From Eutypa lata (Eukaryota; Ascomycota; Sordariomycetes; Xylariales; Diatrypaceae): a DNA stretch of 64,000 nucleotides. Below the pieces are notes generated by a model. That model saw only the letters and a list, made by a program, of their open reading frames with translations. It did not search any database and was not told the origin of the DNA. The position numbers were made by a program, and so were the translations under genes. Of the stretch, positions 24,344 through 37,465 are shown one piece after another (the first letter of the stretch is position 1; the number at the start of each line of letters is the position of its first letter). The stretch covers positions 248,001 through 312,000 of the forward strand of contig JAKULF010000018.1 of NCBI GenBank assembly GCA_022661535.1. The letters run 5' to 3'.

Positions 24344-25045
24344 GGTACGTAGTTAGTTGATTCTCCAAGACGGGAAAGTCGGTTTGCCAAGACTTTCGCA
24401 TCCATCCATCCATCGATGTCCTTCTGAACCATGCAAAAAAAAAAAAAGGTTTCTGATATTGGATGTTGTTATTATTATTTTTCTTTCTCTTTCTCTTCCT
24501 CGTCTACTGCTTATAACCGCATGGAACTTCTGTATCGAGCCTCTTACGATGGAGATTGGGAGTCAGAGTCCGACTCCAACGTAGCATTCAATCTTTCAGC
24601 CGCTTTTCCCTTTCGTGGGCCCCGCCTCCCTCTTACCTCACGCCCCGATACTCCGAGAGAGTGAGTCGGTCGGTTCCCTTCATGAGAAAATTTCCGAGGT
24701 TTCTCCCCGTAAGGCATAGTATAGCAGGGAATACATGGCGTCGTCTATAGTCATCGCTTCTTCTTCTTCTTCTTCTACGTATGAACATTTTATATTCCTA
24801 GCCTCTAATCAGTGGTGCGACTATATGATGTCAGCAGCATGTAGTTATAATGCGCGTTGATACTTCGTACATATGTTGGTAAACCTAGGACAAGAACATA
24901 GAAAGAAAAAAGAAAAGGTCCGCTCGTAACGTTATGCAGGAGCGGAGCGCAAAGTGTCCTTGGTTTTGCGACGGGCATTTGATTGGATGAAGGAGCGAGA
25001 TATATAGTTTATGTAGTAAGACCAGGGGGCCCAGTGGACTGGATT

Positions 25046-25058
25046 GGGGGGGGGGGGG
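25046..25058. repeat. G13 homopolymer
   Basis: Thirteen consecutive G on the top strand in non-coding spacer. Confidence 0.9.
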
Positions 25059-26883
25059 TATGCGGCACGGCATCAGCAGCACAGCGCCCAGCGAAGCACC
25101 AACTACACATATACATACTACCGCCTGTCCGCCTGTATGTAGGCTGGTACTGTAGGTATAATGAACGAATAAATGCGACTGGCTGCAATGTGTCACATAA
25201 GTGTGCCTATATAGGACTGGAAATGGAAACGAGGGTAACATTGACATGCGAGGATCGTAATCCCTATGTGCTTTTGGGGCTAGTGCAACGATGATGAACT
25301 GCAGGTCCAAGGGTCGTTCTTTGGACGACCTGCTGCTACTAGGCTGATAATTTCTATTAACAAATGAACACATGTAATATGGATATGTATGTAGTTGCAT
25401 GTAGGCAGGTAGGCATGTACAGCGATACATGTTGCGGCCCAATCGAGAGATTTCGGTTTGATGGCATGTCTTGATTCAAACACCGATTTCTCCCTGCAGT
25501 TGGATCTCTCCAATTGCCCATCCCCCAGTGTGGGGTTTCACTGAACCCTGCAACTTTGTATGGGATTGGGTTAAAACAGAACCAGCAAAAAAAAGAGACA
25601 TTACATGAATTAACCTTGATAACATGGCTAGCCTGTTGTTTCTCAGCGGCAGACGCGGCTAGAAATTTATTTATGTTAACTTCGGTCCCTTTCTCACCTT
25701 CTCTCCCTTCCAATTTACACGGAGAAGATGCTAACTATGTAAGCAAATATTGCAAGCCTTGAAGTTCCTGAGGGATAAAAACTGAAAGTGAGGGACAGTG
25801 GAGACATATCTAACTTCTACTTACATAACTGGCCTACCTAACTCACTTACCACTTACCACTTACCTACTGTGGTACTAGCCGAGAGAACTTGAAAGTGGG
25901 AGGAGGAGCACTGGCAGACTGGGGCCCTGCATACAGGCATAGCAGAACCACACGAGTTAAACAATCCACTTTGTAGAGGCTAACTAGAGGCGCTAGCACT
26001 AAGCATCACGGAACCTCGGCGGTACCCAGGCCAGCCAGCCCTAACCAAGGTATGTAGGTCGGATAAAATGTATATAGTATGTGAGAGAGGAATGGGACGG
26101 GATCCATCGAAAGAAAAGAAACCAAGATATTCTGAGTCTCGAGATCATGGTTTGAGGCAAGGGACACTTACAAGAAAACGCCATGACAAATTACATACAT
26201 ACAGAGAGTCTCACATGGACTTTGAAGTATTCAGTTGTCTTGTCCCAGATGTGTATATATGTAGGTATGTATGTGTGGGCAGACGGATATCGCCACAGAG
26301 AAGGCTACTACTTACCGACTGACTTCCCAGGTAGGTATAAGTACCTAATCCTGCTAATGTACATAGGTAGGCTGGTCGGTATGCATGTTAGGAACTTACT
26401 CAGAGACATCCATGAACTATCTTCGTGATATATTGGAACAAATATTCCCGATTCGGCCATGGAAAGCCCCGAGTGATGTACATAACGAACGGGTTAAAGA
26501 TACAGACAGGGAGGTACTCTCCGAGCATTCCAAGGACTACGTACTACGTTAGTTATGTATACCTATAGGTAAATAGATATGGACGATGCCTGGGTTGAGT
26601 GATAGTGATAGTGGGAAGGGAAGAGATGCATCCATTCCGTTTAGTTTCCCCCTCCCCCTCTCACGGCGAACTAACTAAACGTGAATGTTCAGCACGAACA
26701 TGCTAACTAACTAGCTGCCTCGGTATATACATAAAGACATACACATGCCTTTCTATATGCTTTATGCCTGTAATATTCTATAGGTATAGTCATAGGTACC
26801 CCACTTTATTTGAAGTTCCAGCCCAATTTTTGCTAGCCCTGACTGGAATTCTCACCCCTCCAAGCATGAATAATACATGCGCT

Positions 26884-26911
26884 TGTGTGTGTGTGTGTGT
26901 GTGTGTGTGTG
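26884..26911. repeat. GT dinucleotide microsatellite
   Basis: About 14 uninterrupted TG units in non-coding spacer. Confidence 0.9.
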
Positions 26912-28757
26912 AGTGAGAACTTGTGTCGGGTGTGTGTATGTGTGCGTGTTGGGTGGTACGGGATAAGTAATTAAGTGACAATCTTCGTACCTAACACTAA
27001 GACAAAAAAAGATCCTCCCACCTTCCCTGCTGACGCCTAGTTAAAGTAGTTAGTACATGCCCTATGTAGCTCTAGGCATTTTGGTAAGTCTCGCTGTTGG
27101 TCGCTGAAATGTCTTTAGACCCTCTCTTCCTTTCCTCTCTCTTCCCCTTTCTCCTCCCTCCTTTTCGTCTTTAGTACACACTATCATCTATTCTTCGCTC
27201 TTTTGCGGGTTTTCATCCAGACTCCCTTTTTTTTTTCTCCCGGTGGTTGAAGTGTCGGCGCAGACGTCGCTTGGAAGTGAAGAAGAGAAGGTTGCCGGAC
27301 GTTGTGACGGATAGAAGGAAGAAAAAAAAAACTACCTAAGTTGAAGAAGGTTCTTTTTTTAAAAAATTAATTTTTGGGTATTCCGGGGAGATCATAAGGA
27401 TTTTCTTACAGGTGAGTGAGTTTGTTTGTTTGAGCTATCTATTTCTATTTTATCAACTGTTGGTCTCCCATCTATTACGCCTTTGGTTTGCCCGTTTGCG
27501 CGCGATGGTCTTATAGCACACGACTTTGGCTATGTGAGACCAAATACTACGTACGACAACTCTTTGGAAGACTCTCAATATGATTTCAAGCCGGGTCGCA
27601 CAACACCACACACCACATGACAACGTTGAACCCGGACGACAAATTCAAGGGTGTCATGTTATGCCACCAAACCCACAACTCTATATATTGAAATAAGAAT
27701 GGGTGGGACCAGGACTTTGGCCACTTCAACTTCCTCTAAAACCACAACTACCGACAATGCGCTAGAAGGGGGGGGTATCGATAATTCGCACAGACAACAC
27801 AATCTCGAACTTGAACAGAATTCCGCCCAGTCAAGCTCAGCTGCCCTTGCGCTTCCAACGCTGCTGTCTTGCGCTCAACTTTCAGCAACGTATATGCGCA
27901 TTCAACGATTCAATGCAATTACACAGCTTCAACTTCAGCTTAGCTCTAGCTTACAAGTTCCTGTCCGCGTGTGTATTTGCGCCTGTGTTGACACCGCCTT
28001 TGATTCTGCTATCCGCTCTAGCTGAACCATGTCTACATCCTTCGCATCATTCTGACGAAATATATGCCTCAACGATGTTTGTCTTCGGAATACGAGAGAA
28101 TTCTGACCATACTGCTGGTCCCCAGCTGAGCCGCCTGAAGGAAAAAATCGGATCATGAGTTCTTTGCGGATAAATTGCGACAGGGTGCAAAATTGGGATG
28201 ATGACGAAACTGCCTCCAAATAGGTCGCGTCACACAACATATATGCAACCACCCTGCAGCTTCTACCCAGGGCCTAGACCCGCATGGACATGTAAAGTCA
28301 GCAACACTCATCATGTCCTTGACGTTGTCGGGGATCACCATCCTCAGCGATTTTTCCTTCGCGCATGTTTCGGCTCACCGGACAAACGGACGCAAGTGAT
28401 GGAAGTTCTTGTTGTGGTCCGATCACTTGCGGCTGAAGAACGCGATTCTGGTCTGGCTATGAATCACTTCACATGTATACCTAGCCAAGAAGATTTCCTG
28501 GTTGACGGAATAGGCCTATTTCGTACTCGGTTATAAAACTTCAACATATCGGATGGTTTGGCGTTGTGTTAGCTCACGCTACGCACCTACTTATCGACAT
28601 GCCGGCCATGTCTATTGAGGATTGGTTGGAACGGGACCAGACAAATGCGCCTCCACATCGCTGCAAACGGGTTATCAAGGAGTGGATAGATGGAGACCAA
28701 GCTTATGTAAAATGTCGTGCTGATGATGGAACTGAACAGATACACAGACTTGTCGCC

Positions 28758-29109
28758 ATGTCGTCCCTATCTCGTCGAGCTTGCTACAAGTGTGGCAACG
28801 TTGGCCACTATGCTGAGGTCTGCTCTTCGGCTGAGCGCCTTTGCTACAACTGCAAGCAGCCTGGTATGATACACCTCACGTGTTAAAGGTCTCACGACTT
28901 TAATTTGCTGACGGGTTATGATAGGCCACGAGTCAAACCAGTGCCCTCTGCCTCGTACTACCGAGGCTAAGCAGTGCTACCACTGCCAAGGACTAGGACA
29001 TGTTCAGGCCGATTGCCCTACTCTCCGTCTGAGCGGCGCCGGAGCTAACGGGCGCTGCTATAACTGCGGCCAGCCTGGCCACTTGGCCCGAGCGTGCCCG
29101 AACCCCGCT

Positions 29110-29141
<32 letters not shown>

Positions 29142-29499
29142 TATGGGTCGAGGTGGACCCCCCGTCCCCCGCGGTGGCTACGGAGGTTTCCCTACCCGTG
29201 GAGGATTCGCCGGTGGCCCCCGACCTGCTACCTGCTACAAGTGCGGTGGCCCTAACCACTTTGCCCGCGATTGCCAAGCACAAGCCATGAAATGCTATGC
29301 CTGCGGCAAGCTCGGCCACATCTCTCGAGATTGTACCGCCCCCAATGGCGGCCCTCTGAACACTGCGGGTAAGACCTGCTACCAGTGTGGTGAGGCCGGC
29401 CATATTTCCCGCGACTGCCCCCAGAAGGCTACCAACAACGAGATTCCCGCTCAAGTCGAGGCTGCCGCTGTTGCCCCAGCTATTCCCCCTGTGGCATAA
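28758..29499 (+). CDS. GIS2: CCHC zinc-knuckle protein Gis2/Byr3 (CNBP-like)
   Basis: Two exons (28758-28863 and 28925-29499; 61-nt intron) give 226 aa. Seven C-x2-C-x4-H-x4-C knuckles are visible: CYKCGNVGHYAEVC, CYNCKQPGHESNQC, CYHCQGLGHVQADC, CYNCGQPGHLARAC, CYKCGGPNHFARDC, CYACGKLGHISRDC and CYQCGEAGHISRDC. A Gly/Val run encoded by GGTGTC repeats and an RG-rich linker separate knuckles four and five. Gis2/CNBP proteins bind single-stranded nucleic acid and mRNA and act in translation and stress granules. The start MSSLSRRACYKCG is the one usual in fungal homologues. The frame is open upstream to an ATG at 28599, which would add 53 residues. Confidence 0.94.
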
Positions 29500-31626
29500 A
29501 CAACATCATTTCGCTCAATATTTATCCCTCGGAAATCCGCATGAATTAGCATGAGGATTTGGTTTTTTGCGGTGGCCCCCCACGACTTCCTATACATGGC
29601 TTGATTGCTCCGGATCTAATTCGGCGGTTTGGGGGGCATTTCCAATTTCGTGGCTGAGCTGCACGATGGACGCTTTTGTTCATGATAATGCCTGGCTAAC
29701 GAGAATCCGACTGATACCTTGAGAGAATTACTTCTTACATTCCGTGGGCATGGGGTCGCTTACACATTGGCTCTTGCCTACCTTTGGTTTACAACGTTTT
29801 TGTTCCCTTTGTCATTATCAGATCTGCGACCTTTTTCGCTGCCGTACAGCTATCTCGAAGAAACGAATTTCCCCGACGACGGATACTAGGGCTTTTTATA
29901 GCCCTCCGGCTCAGCATCCGTTCTTAGTACACCTTCGGCCTTTGGTCTCATCTCCTTTTTGATTTTCCTTCTCGGCCTTCTGTTACCCCTCTAAGGCACG
30001 ATTTTTACGGTGTTCATGATTTAGATCACTAGGGACTCCTTGCGATCAATTACGACCATGACATCCCTCCGGGCACGTTTTTCACGAATTTTCGATAACG
30101 ACGGGCTACCCTAGCACTTTTGGATCAACCGACGAAAACATGTAGTGGGACGAAGATAATCCGGGACGCAAAAAACGTTTCCGAACCCTCTTCATGGTAC
30201 TTACCTACCAGGTAACCATACGTTCATGTGGGAAGTCTTGTAGCAAGGCGGGGGAGAGGGAAGAGAAGAAGAGAAAAAAATACGAGATTATGAGTTGGGG
30301 ATTGAGGGTGTATTGAGAACATAGGAGAGAGAGGTAAGGAAGGGGGTTTTAAAGGGGAAGAAGATACGCAGAAGCATACCCAGTGTGAGAGAAGAGTGTG
30401 AGAGAAACAAAAAGCAGAAAAGGAAGAGAGATCTGTTCGCGCATCGTATCTGTAACGGATGATGATTTGAGTGTCAGCGTCGCCGTCGTTGTCGTTGTCG
30501 TTATTGTTGAAGGCCCTATCCGTTGCAATGGCACATGAAAACTGATGTATACCCCCAACCCACATGCAGTGTAAAACGGATCCTCTCCCCCCTTACTTAC
30601 CCCTTTACCAGACATGGGAACGGAGATACGGATTCCCTCCTCTAAAAAGGTCGAATCAATGGGCTAAGTAAGTATGCAGTAGTTTCAGACCAAACAACAT
30701 TAGATAACAAACAGGACTCGAGATGAAATAGCCGAGTAGACGAGGCATGCGGCCGGCCATATGAATGATCTGCTAGGAGGAAGGAAGCATTCGGTGCTAA
30801 ATATTAAACAGCAGCGAGCGACTGAAGATAGATAGCAAGAAAGAAAGAAAGGGGGGAAGAGAGAGGGAGAGCGAGGGACGAGGAAACTCGATTGGACCGA
30901 TTAGACAGGACATACATACTACATACCTACATACACACGTACATAGAAAAGAGTGGTTGATGGTAGGCGATTGATGCTCGGAATGTGTATATGTCCGTCC
31001 GTATTGTATTACGGCATTATAGGTAGGTAATTGAGACAATTTTACTAAAGCTATCTAGCTGCCTGCCTACCTCCGGAGTTCTTTCAAGCAAGCACTTGGT
31101 TAAGAGATAATATAAAGAGAGAGAAAACTTAATTAGGACATGTAGATAGATATACTCACTTGAAATATACCTACATACATAATAATGACGAAGTACATGG
31201 ATATTTAATATATACACGAGGCCCATCTGTTCATCTACCTACATACGTATCTACCTACCTCTTCTACCGCATAAATTCCAATGAGGTGATATAGCAAGTA
31301 AAGTTAAACACCAAAAAGGAGAACGAAGTTCGCCATGCATACCTAGGTACCTACTTACTTGGTCACACCACCCAAAATGTACCTACCTAGGTACCTAGAT
31401 ATATTTTCCCCAGTTCTACAAAGAATCAATCAATCAATCAATCGTCTCTCCTGAACAACGACGTGATATATAAATAAACCATTCAATCCCAGAGTACTGG
31501 TACAGCAAGCAATTTGAAAATCGATTTAGTTACCTCTATTTTACATTTTTGATTGATATTTTTCATTAGTTACCTTGTACCCACCCACGTAGTTATTAGG
31601 TAGTTGGTACTTTAATAACGTAAAAG
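29500..31626. other. intergenic, convergent 3' flanks
   Basis: Between the ends of GIS2 (plus) and the acidic-protein gene (minus). Purine-rich in 30.2-30.9 kb, then TACCTACC-rich with a TACCTAGGTACC palindrome near 31380. No gene is seen. Confidence 0.55.
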
Positions 31627-33534
31627 TCATGTATCTACAACAATCGACTGGCCTAGCAGCTTGCCCAGCTGCGTGAGCGTCTTTGAGTATACCTTGGCTA
31701 CGTTCATGTGCAGTTCCTCCTCTTCCTCCTCTTCGTCGTCAGTGTCATTGTCCTCGTAGTCTCTTCGCTGTTGTGATGGTGGGAGTTGTTGTTGCTGTTG
31801 TTGTCGGTTCCCGTTCGAGGGTGCGCCTATACTGCCGCTGTTGCTCGGATTTGTTGTTGTATGTGTTGTGTTTGGTAACGTTTCACCTTCTGAGTCATCA
31901 TCGTCGTCGTCGTCTTCGTCTTCGTCTAGTGCAAAGTGGAATTGTTGAGCTGAAGTACCTCCTGTATTAGTGCTGGTATTATTGCTACTTGATCCGCGTG
32001 TTTCGTCAGGATTGTTATCCGCTGCTTCTGCTTCTGCTTCTGTCGCCGCTGTTGTAGCAGCAGGAGGTCGTGGTGGCGCTCTACTTCCGTTGTTGAAATC
32101 GCCGTCGTTAGGTGGTCGATCTGGAATTGGTGTATCTTCATCTATATCTTGATATTCGTCTTCTACCTTTATCCGGTCTTCTACCCCTTTGTCGCTATTG
32201 CTACCCCTTGGCGTCCCTCGTCGCTGCTGCTCTAGTTCTTCCACTTTAACTTTCACCCGCTTCTTGGGATCGCTCGCCTCGGCCTCTCGCTCCGACAGGT
32301 CTACGTCGTCGTTTACTTTCCTCTTCGGGATGATCTTCGGTTGCGCTACGTCGACGAATTGATCGTCGTCCTCGTCTTCTTCTTCAACTCCGCCCATGCC
32401 CTCGCCCTCCTCGTCTTCCTTTTGTATATTCACGCCAGCACCAGCTGCAGAAAAATCATCCTCCTCGTCGTCGGTTTCCTCATCCGCCACGAAACCTCCG
32501 TAGTCGCCGTCCTCGGGTTTCAACCTGTACACGACGCCCTCCCCAGGATCGATCTGGTCCTCGAACGGGTCGAGTATCCGGTCGTCGTCCCCGTCACGTC
32601 CACGCGCGCGCCGTTGTAACCTCGTCACTACATTATTATTACCATCACCAACATCGTCGTAACCATCCTCACTACCACCACCATCGTCCTCGACATCCGC
32701 CTCACCGCTCATAACCACAGCAACCAGCATGCGGGTCTCATCGGCGATGCTCTTGACGCGAACCATATCGGTGCGCGACAGCCCCGCCATCGCCACCGAT
32801 GCAGACGCAGACGCGGATCCCCGAAAGCTGGGTAGCGGATCCCGCGTCTTGACGTCGCGCCCGATTAGTAACGACGCGAAGCAGTGGTCTAGCTTCTGCA
32901 GCAGGGCGAAGGTGGGGCGCGGCGATGGCGGGCGGAAGGAGGGGAGGTACGTCGTCAGGGCCGAGGCTACGTTGATTAGGTAGGGGACTTGGAGGCTGGC
33001 TGGAGAGGTATTTTGGGGTTAGTTTGGATCTTCAATTGCTTGATTGGTGAATGGATGGATGGATGGATGGATGGATTAGGGGTGGAAACATCACGTACGC
33101 GTCCCGCTGAACCACAGCACATCCACGACTTCCTCGAGATCAGCACACATCTGATCCGCGCTTTCGTAGCCGGGGACTTCTTTTTCTTTTTGTCCCCTTT
33201 TACCTTCATCATCATTCCCCCCTCCTCTTGGGCCGCTACCGCCTGCTTCCTCTTTTTCTTCGCCCCCTATGCTTGTTACGGTCGTTTCCGGGATCCCGTG
33301 CTTCTTCACGAACCGCCGCGACACGTGCAGTAGTCGCTGCGCTACGTAGTCCCGCGCGTAGTCCTCCTTGCGCGACCCGGGCACTAGCGGCTTCGATCGC
33401 GGCGCTGGGAGACGCGCTGCTGCTCGGCTCGACGCCGTGCTGGGGGCTGGCGATGGTAGGGTTTGGGATTGTTGCGCGGTCGGAGGTAGGAATCCTCCTG
33501 CTAGTTGTGGTCGTCCGGGTGTGATGTTTGCCAT
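31627..33534 (-). CDS. conserved fungal acidic protein, function unknown
   Basis: Two exons (33534-33099 and 32999-31627) give 602 aa. The N-terminal 60 residues are Pro/Ser-rich. An ordered helical domain follows: DYVAQRLLHVSRRFVKKHG, then YESADQMCADLEEVVDVLWFSGT joined by the intron to PSLQVPYLINVASAL, PSPRPTFALLQKLDHCFASL, and LSRTDMVRVKSIADETRML. The remainder is disordered and very acidic, with long Asp and Glu runs, a KKRVKVKVEE basic patch and a Gln run, ending in an ordered MNVAKVYSKTLTQLGKLLGQS helix. I recognise the ordered part as a conserved filamentous-fungal family but know no tested function. The 99-nt intron contains a GGAT tract. No membrane segment or signal peptide. Confidence 0.85.
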
Positions 33535-34154
33535 TTTTGAATCGAGGAGGATGGTGTTAGGTTCGAGTTGAGGTTATGGTGGTGTTGGGGTTGGCGCTGG
33601 GGGTGGTAGAGGATTCGTCGTATTGCGCATAGAGAGTATAACCAACCGATTGTGTCGGGAGGAAGCGATATATGATGGTTCATAAGGGGTGTTATGATTG
33701 TCAGTCTATGGTGTTCATTGTTGTTGGTAATGGCATTATTTTACGGTCAAGTGATCAATGAAATGCGATGCCTGGATGCGCCTGGACCTCCCTCGCTCCA
33801 GGTCAGTCAGCTCAGCTGCTCATGCTCATGCTCAGCCTTGTGACGCAATCAATCCAATCGAATGCTCATCAAGCCACATTTCCACCCCTTGCTATCGGAG
33901 CCTGGCAGTGTGGGTGGGGGGGATAATCCCACATAGCGCGTGGCTGAAGCTTTCTGAGCTTTCTAGCGTAAAGTGACATCCGATTTCAGATTTCAGCCTC
34001 ATCAACTTTTTTTCTATTTGTCGTCATTTCTAAGTACTTATCATCTTAGGCGCATCTTCCCTTCCAATAGACCGGCTAACGTCAAAAGAACGAACGAAGC
34101 AAAGCTCATTCATTCGTCTACTACGAAAGACCAGACCAAACCAAACGACAGACA
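33535..34154. other. divergent promoter region, acidic protein / tom6
   Basis: 620 bp between divergently transcribed genes. The right half is rich in ACGAA/CCAAA leader-like sequence. No gene is seen. Confidence 0.55.
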
Positions 34155-34498
34155 ATGCCTCCTAGACAAGTCTACATCGAGCCTGCGGGCGGTCGCTCTC
34201 GTGCCCCCAAGGGTGTCTTCGCCTCTACCTACGAAGCCGTCACCTCGCCCGAGAACGCATCCGTCGTGCGCAGTGTCGCTATGTTTGGTGTATGTTTACT
34301 TTCTCGCTTTAACTATTCCATTAGAGAATGGTGCTGATAGTGTCGTTTCTAGGCTGCAGTAGCTGTCCTCGCAGGTCCATTCGCCGAGTTCCTTCTCCCT
34401 CCGTAAGATAGACCTAGACATGAACCCTCACGCATACATAACGTCATGATGCAGCTTTTGTAGGACCTGCCTAACACTCTATTTTCTATAGGGCATAA
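34155..34498 (+). CDS. tom6: Tom6, mitochondrial outer-membrane translocase small subunit
   Basis: Three exons (34155-34289, 34353-34402, 34492-34498) give 63 aa. The sequence begins MPPRQVYIEPAGG, carries the conserved STYEAVTSPENASVVRSVAMFG and ends in a tail-anchor helix AAVAVLAGPFAEFLLPP. This is the layout of fungal Tom6, which stabilises the Tom40-Tom22 core of the TOM import complex. The second intron (34403-34491) has a good donor, a GCCTAAC branch point and a TTTTCTATAG acceptor. Splicing gives ...PPA and retention gives ...PP, because the donor itself supplies an in-frame TAA. The gene is too short for most gene finders. Confidence 0.82.
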
Positions 34499-35870
34499 AT
34501 ATACCGAGGTTTTGAACAAAAGGAAGGTTTGGGATAAGCAAAGAAGGTTTGCTCGGGGTTACGCCACTGTATGATAAAGGAAAAGGAGGGGGAATAACAG
34601 TGTACTATACATATCACACATCATGTCATATCATGTCATGGATAAGCGAGACGACGACGACGACGACGGTGTAGTTAGGCGAACAAAAGGTCATGGCTTC
34701 TAGTTTAGAACCGTCTTTATGAATCAAGGGGGTACATCTCCCCTACATACATCAGTAATTAATTTACGATTACGCAATTCTGCGTTGATGAAGATCAGTC
34801 TCATCTTATTCCTTGAGAGATTATTGCCCCTGTCCCTTCCAGATTTTACCACCGCCGCCTACAAATGCAATCGAATCCTTCTCATAGAACGTTACCATAT
34901 CGTTACAGAAGCTGGATAGACTGCATACTTATAAACACGTCAATTGGATGGCGTACTTAAGATAATTCTCGGATATACCGTCCTTGAAAGGTACTATATA
35001 TAAGCATAGCCTGTCCGGCTTTAGAGGGATAATTATCAGACTAACATCCCTCCAGCTCGTCTATCCCCATCATAAGCAAAGTTTCCTGCCCTAACTTAGG
35101 CTGGTTATTTGATTTATAGATAAATTGGTAGTCACTCCGCGAATTTTTATGGTTACTTACCTAGGTAAAATTCCCGGTATGATTCTGGGAATTCTTGGGG
35201 TGGGTGGCGTTGAATATCTCGACTGACTAGCCAACTTCAACTCTATCATATCTTCGGAAATGTCTATGACACATTCCCCAAAGCGAGACACCTGAGCAGG
35301 GATAGCCTTCTGCAATAATAAAGAATAGCTACTACAGGAGAGAGAACTCATATTAATCAGGTTATACGAAATATCGGGCAACGATTCATGACGAGCAACG
35401 CCCTTTTTCTATCGAGGTCTCATGAGTAGACTCGGTCCTAGCTACCTGGAAATTATGAGCCTATCTTGAAGGTAACCGAGTAGGCAAACTCTACTTATAA
35501 TACTTAAACTCCACGGACTAATCTTCCACCCACGGTATGAATGTTCGCTGGTTCATAACACTACTATGATATCTAAGGACGTTACTAACCATCCTCGGCG
35601 ACGGCTTTGGCGACCTCACCACCCCTTAGAATGGTGTGAAGCTATGGATTATGGGGACCACTGAAGCTTGCTTTCCTGTGAATTCAAGGGCTTCCTGTGG
35701 TAGTACCAAATATGCATGTTCTGCGCCTTCATGCCTATGCCAAGCCAGCGTTGCATTCCGCTCATTGCCACCCATCCAATAGACAAAGGGTAGCAAACAA
35801 GAATTCTCCCCTCTTCTACACCTCTCGATATCGCCGAATAGAATGTGGCTACAATGAACGAGAGTCGACA
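34499..35870. other. intergenic, no gene seen
   Basis: Contains a GAC trinucleotide run near 34651-34668 and A+T-rich spacer. No supported gene; the right end is the promoter of the STAND-type gene. Confidence 0.55.
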
Positions 35871-37465
35871 ATGAGTTTCGGCTTCGGCGTGGGCGACTTC
35901 GCCATCTTTACCAAGTTTGCTACCAAGGTCATCAAGGCATTGAGGGATGAAGGCGGCTCAAAGATCGAGTACCAGATCGCGGAGCGGCAGTGCCAGGAGT
36001 TTCTCTCGGCTGCCAGCGAGCTAAACAGCCTCGACCTCTCAAGGGTGCCGGAATCCTTTCGCGAACGTTTGACTACTTCTACCACCAACTTCAGCAGTAT
36101 CATCGAGCAATTCCGAAAAACCATTAAGAGTTACGAGAAATCTCTCGGTGAAAAGTCTAGGGGCACTAGATTTTTCAGCGCACCGAAGAAGGTCCAATGG
36201 GCTTTGCTAGCCGCAGAAGACCTGTTGTCCGTTAGGCAAGCTTTAACTGCGCAAATGAGCCTGATTCATTTGTCAATCGAGACGAGTATACTGTAAGTTC
36301 AATTCTGTGTCTCTGTTCGATTATTGCCTGTTGGTTAACCTCATGTAGGTCACGACTCACCCAGGCTGACCAGTCACTATCTGTCCGCCCTAGTGATGAC
36401 GATATGTGTAGACTAGCATACCCCCGAAGACCCCAAATCAGATGGCATGGCGCCTCAGTAGACAGGGGCCTGTCTATTCGACAAATCGAGGGCATCGCTG
36501 ATGTTATATATGAGCGGCTTTTGACTGGACCTGGCATACCCCTCCAAACGCGGGGAACTGCTCGAACCTTGCTAGACGACGTCGACATCACCGCGCTTGG
36601 ATTTAGACTTACAGACGAGACTCTTCAGCTTACTAGAAATTCCGCAGGGCCGATATCACCTCAAATTGAACACACCAGTTCTGATCTAACTAGTGATCAC
36701 ACGCAACTTCCGAGGGATGATGACCCCTTGGTTAGTGATCTTAATAGCTATCTCTGCGACCTCAATCTTGATGCGCTATCCGAAGATGAAATAGAGTATG
36801 CGAATATTGGCCGCAATGGGCCTGCTCTTATTGGTGCTTCAGGCCAAGATGCTGCGGAGGCATCCTCAGCAACCGGCTCAGATAATAATCAGCACAAAAT
36901 TGTACGGCGTTCCAAAACGAGAGGCCGCCGTAGTTCGCTCGGGGTTGAATCGCCGACAGATCCTTTCACCACCGAGAGGATTATATCGATTACTAATAAA
37001 ATACAGGGATTTGTCAATGTTACTAGCGAACTTTCTTTACAATTCTCGATGATCCGTCGCAAGCTTGCTGGTATATCCCGCGAGGAGTCGTATATTCTTT
37101 CTAGAAGATTTATTCATTACGCCAGCCTCTTCGAGATAATCGCTAAAACACTTCACGATTCTACAACTACCGAATCTCTTCAGAGCTTGGTTAATATAAT
37201 TATTCATGAAAGCATACACATGTTAGACAATGCAATTACCCTCGAAGGGAACGTAAGCTCTAGAAATAACAGTATGTTATACTTATTTTCTATAAGGGCA
37301 GCGTGGTACTGGAGTAGAAAACTAGTACTTCGCCTCATGGAGCAGTTAGATTCCCTAGACTCGAGAGTGAACACTATGCTGCAACTCCACCAAATAAACG
37401 TCGCAGAACGAAACTTAGGGTATCAAAGGGCTCTATTAAGCAGCATGGAAGTTGAAAGAGTCTGA
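35871..37465 (+). CDS. protein with fungal STAND-type N-terminal domain, no NTPase
   Basis: Two exons (35871-36292 and 36349-37465; 56-nt intron) give 512 aa. The start MSFGFGVGDFAIFTKFATKV and the later SAPKKVQWALLAAEDLL, followed by a helix (VRQALTAQMSLIHLSIETSIL), match the helical N-terminal domain found on many fungal STAND/NLR-like and ankyrin proteins. The rest has no P-loop, NACHT, ankyrin or WD repeats. It has an acidic, disordered middle (DDDPLVSDLNSYLCDLNLDAL), a basic RSKTRGRRSS patch and a long helical C-terminal part. Stand-alone versions of such domains may act as effectors or adaptors of cell-death signalling; that role is inference here. It lies 1.3 kb before a DUF3632-like gene and 2.8 kb before a HET-domain gene, all on the same strand. 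Confidence 0.78.

Larger units (their letters stand above)
24344..28757. other. long intergenic region upstream of GIS2
   Basis: 4.4 kb with no convincing protein gene. It is dominated by TACC/GGTA-type spacer and holds several simple repeats. From about 27.1 kb it becomes pyrimidine-rich, and a GTGAGT follows CTTACAG near 27413. A long 5'-UTR intron of the GIS2 gene is possible but cannot be proved from sequence. An in-frame upstream extension of GIS2 starts at 28599. Confidence 0.5.
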
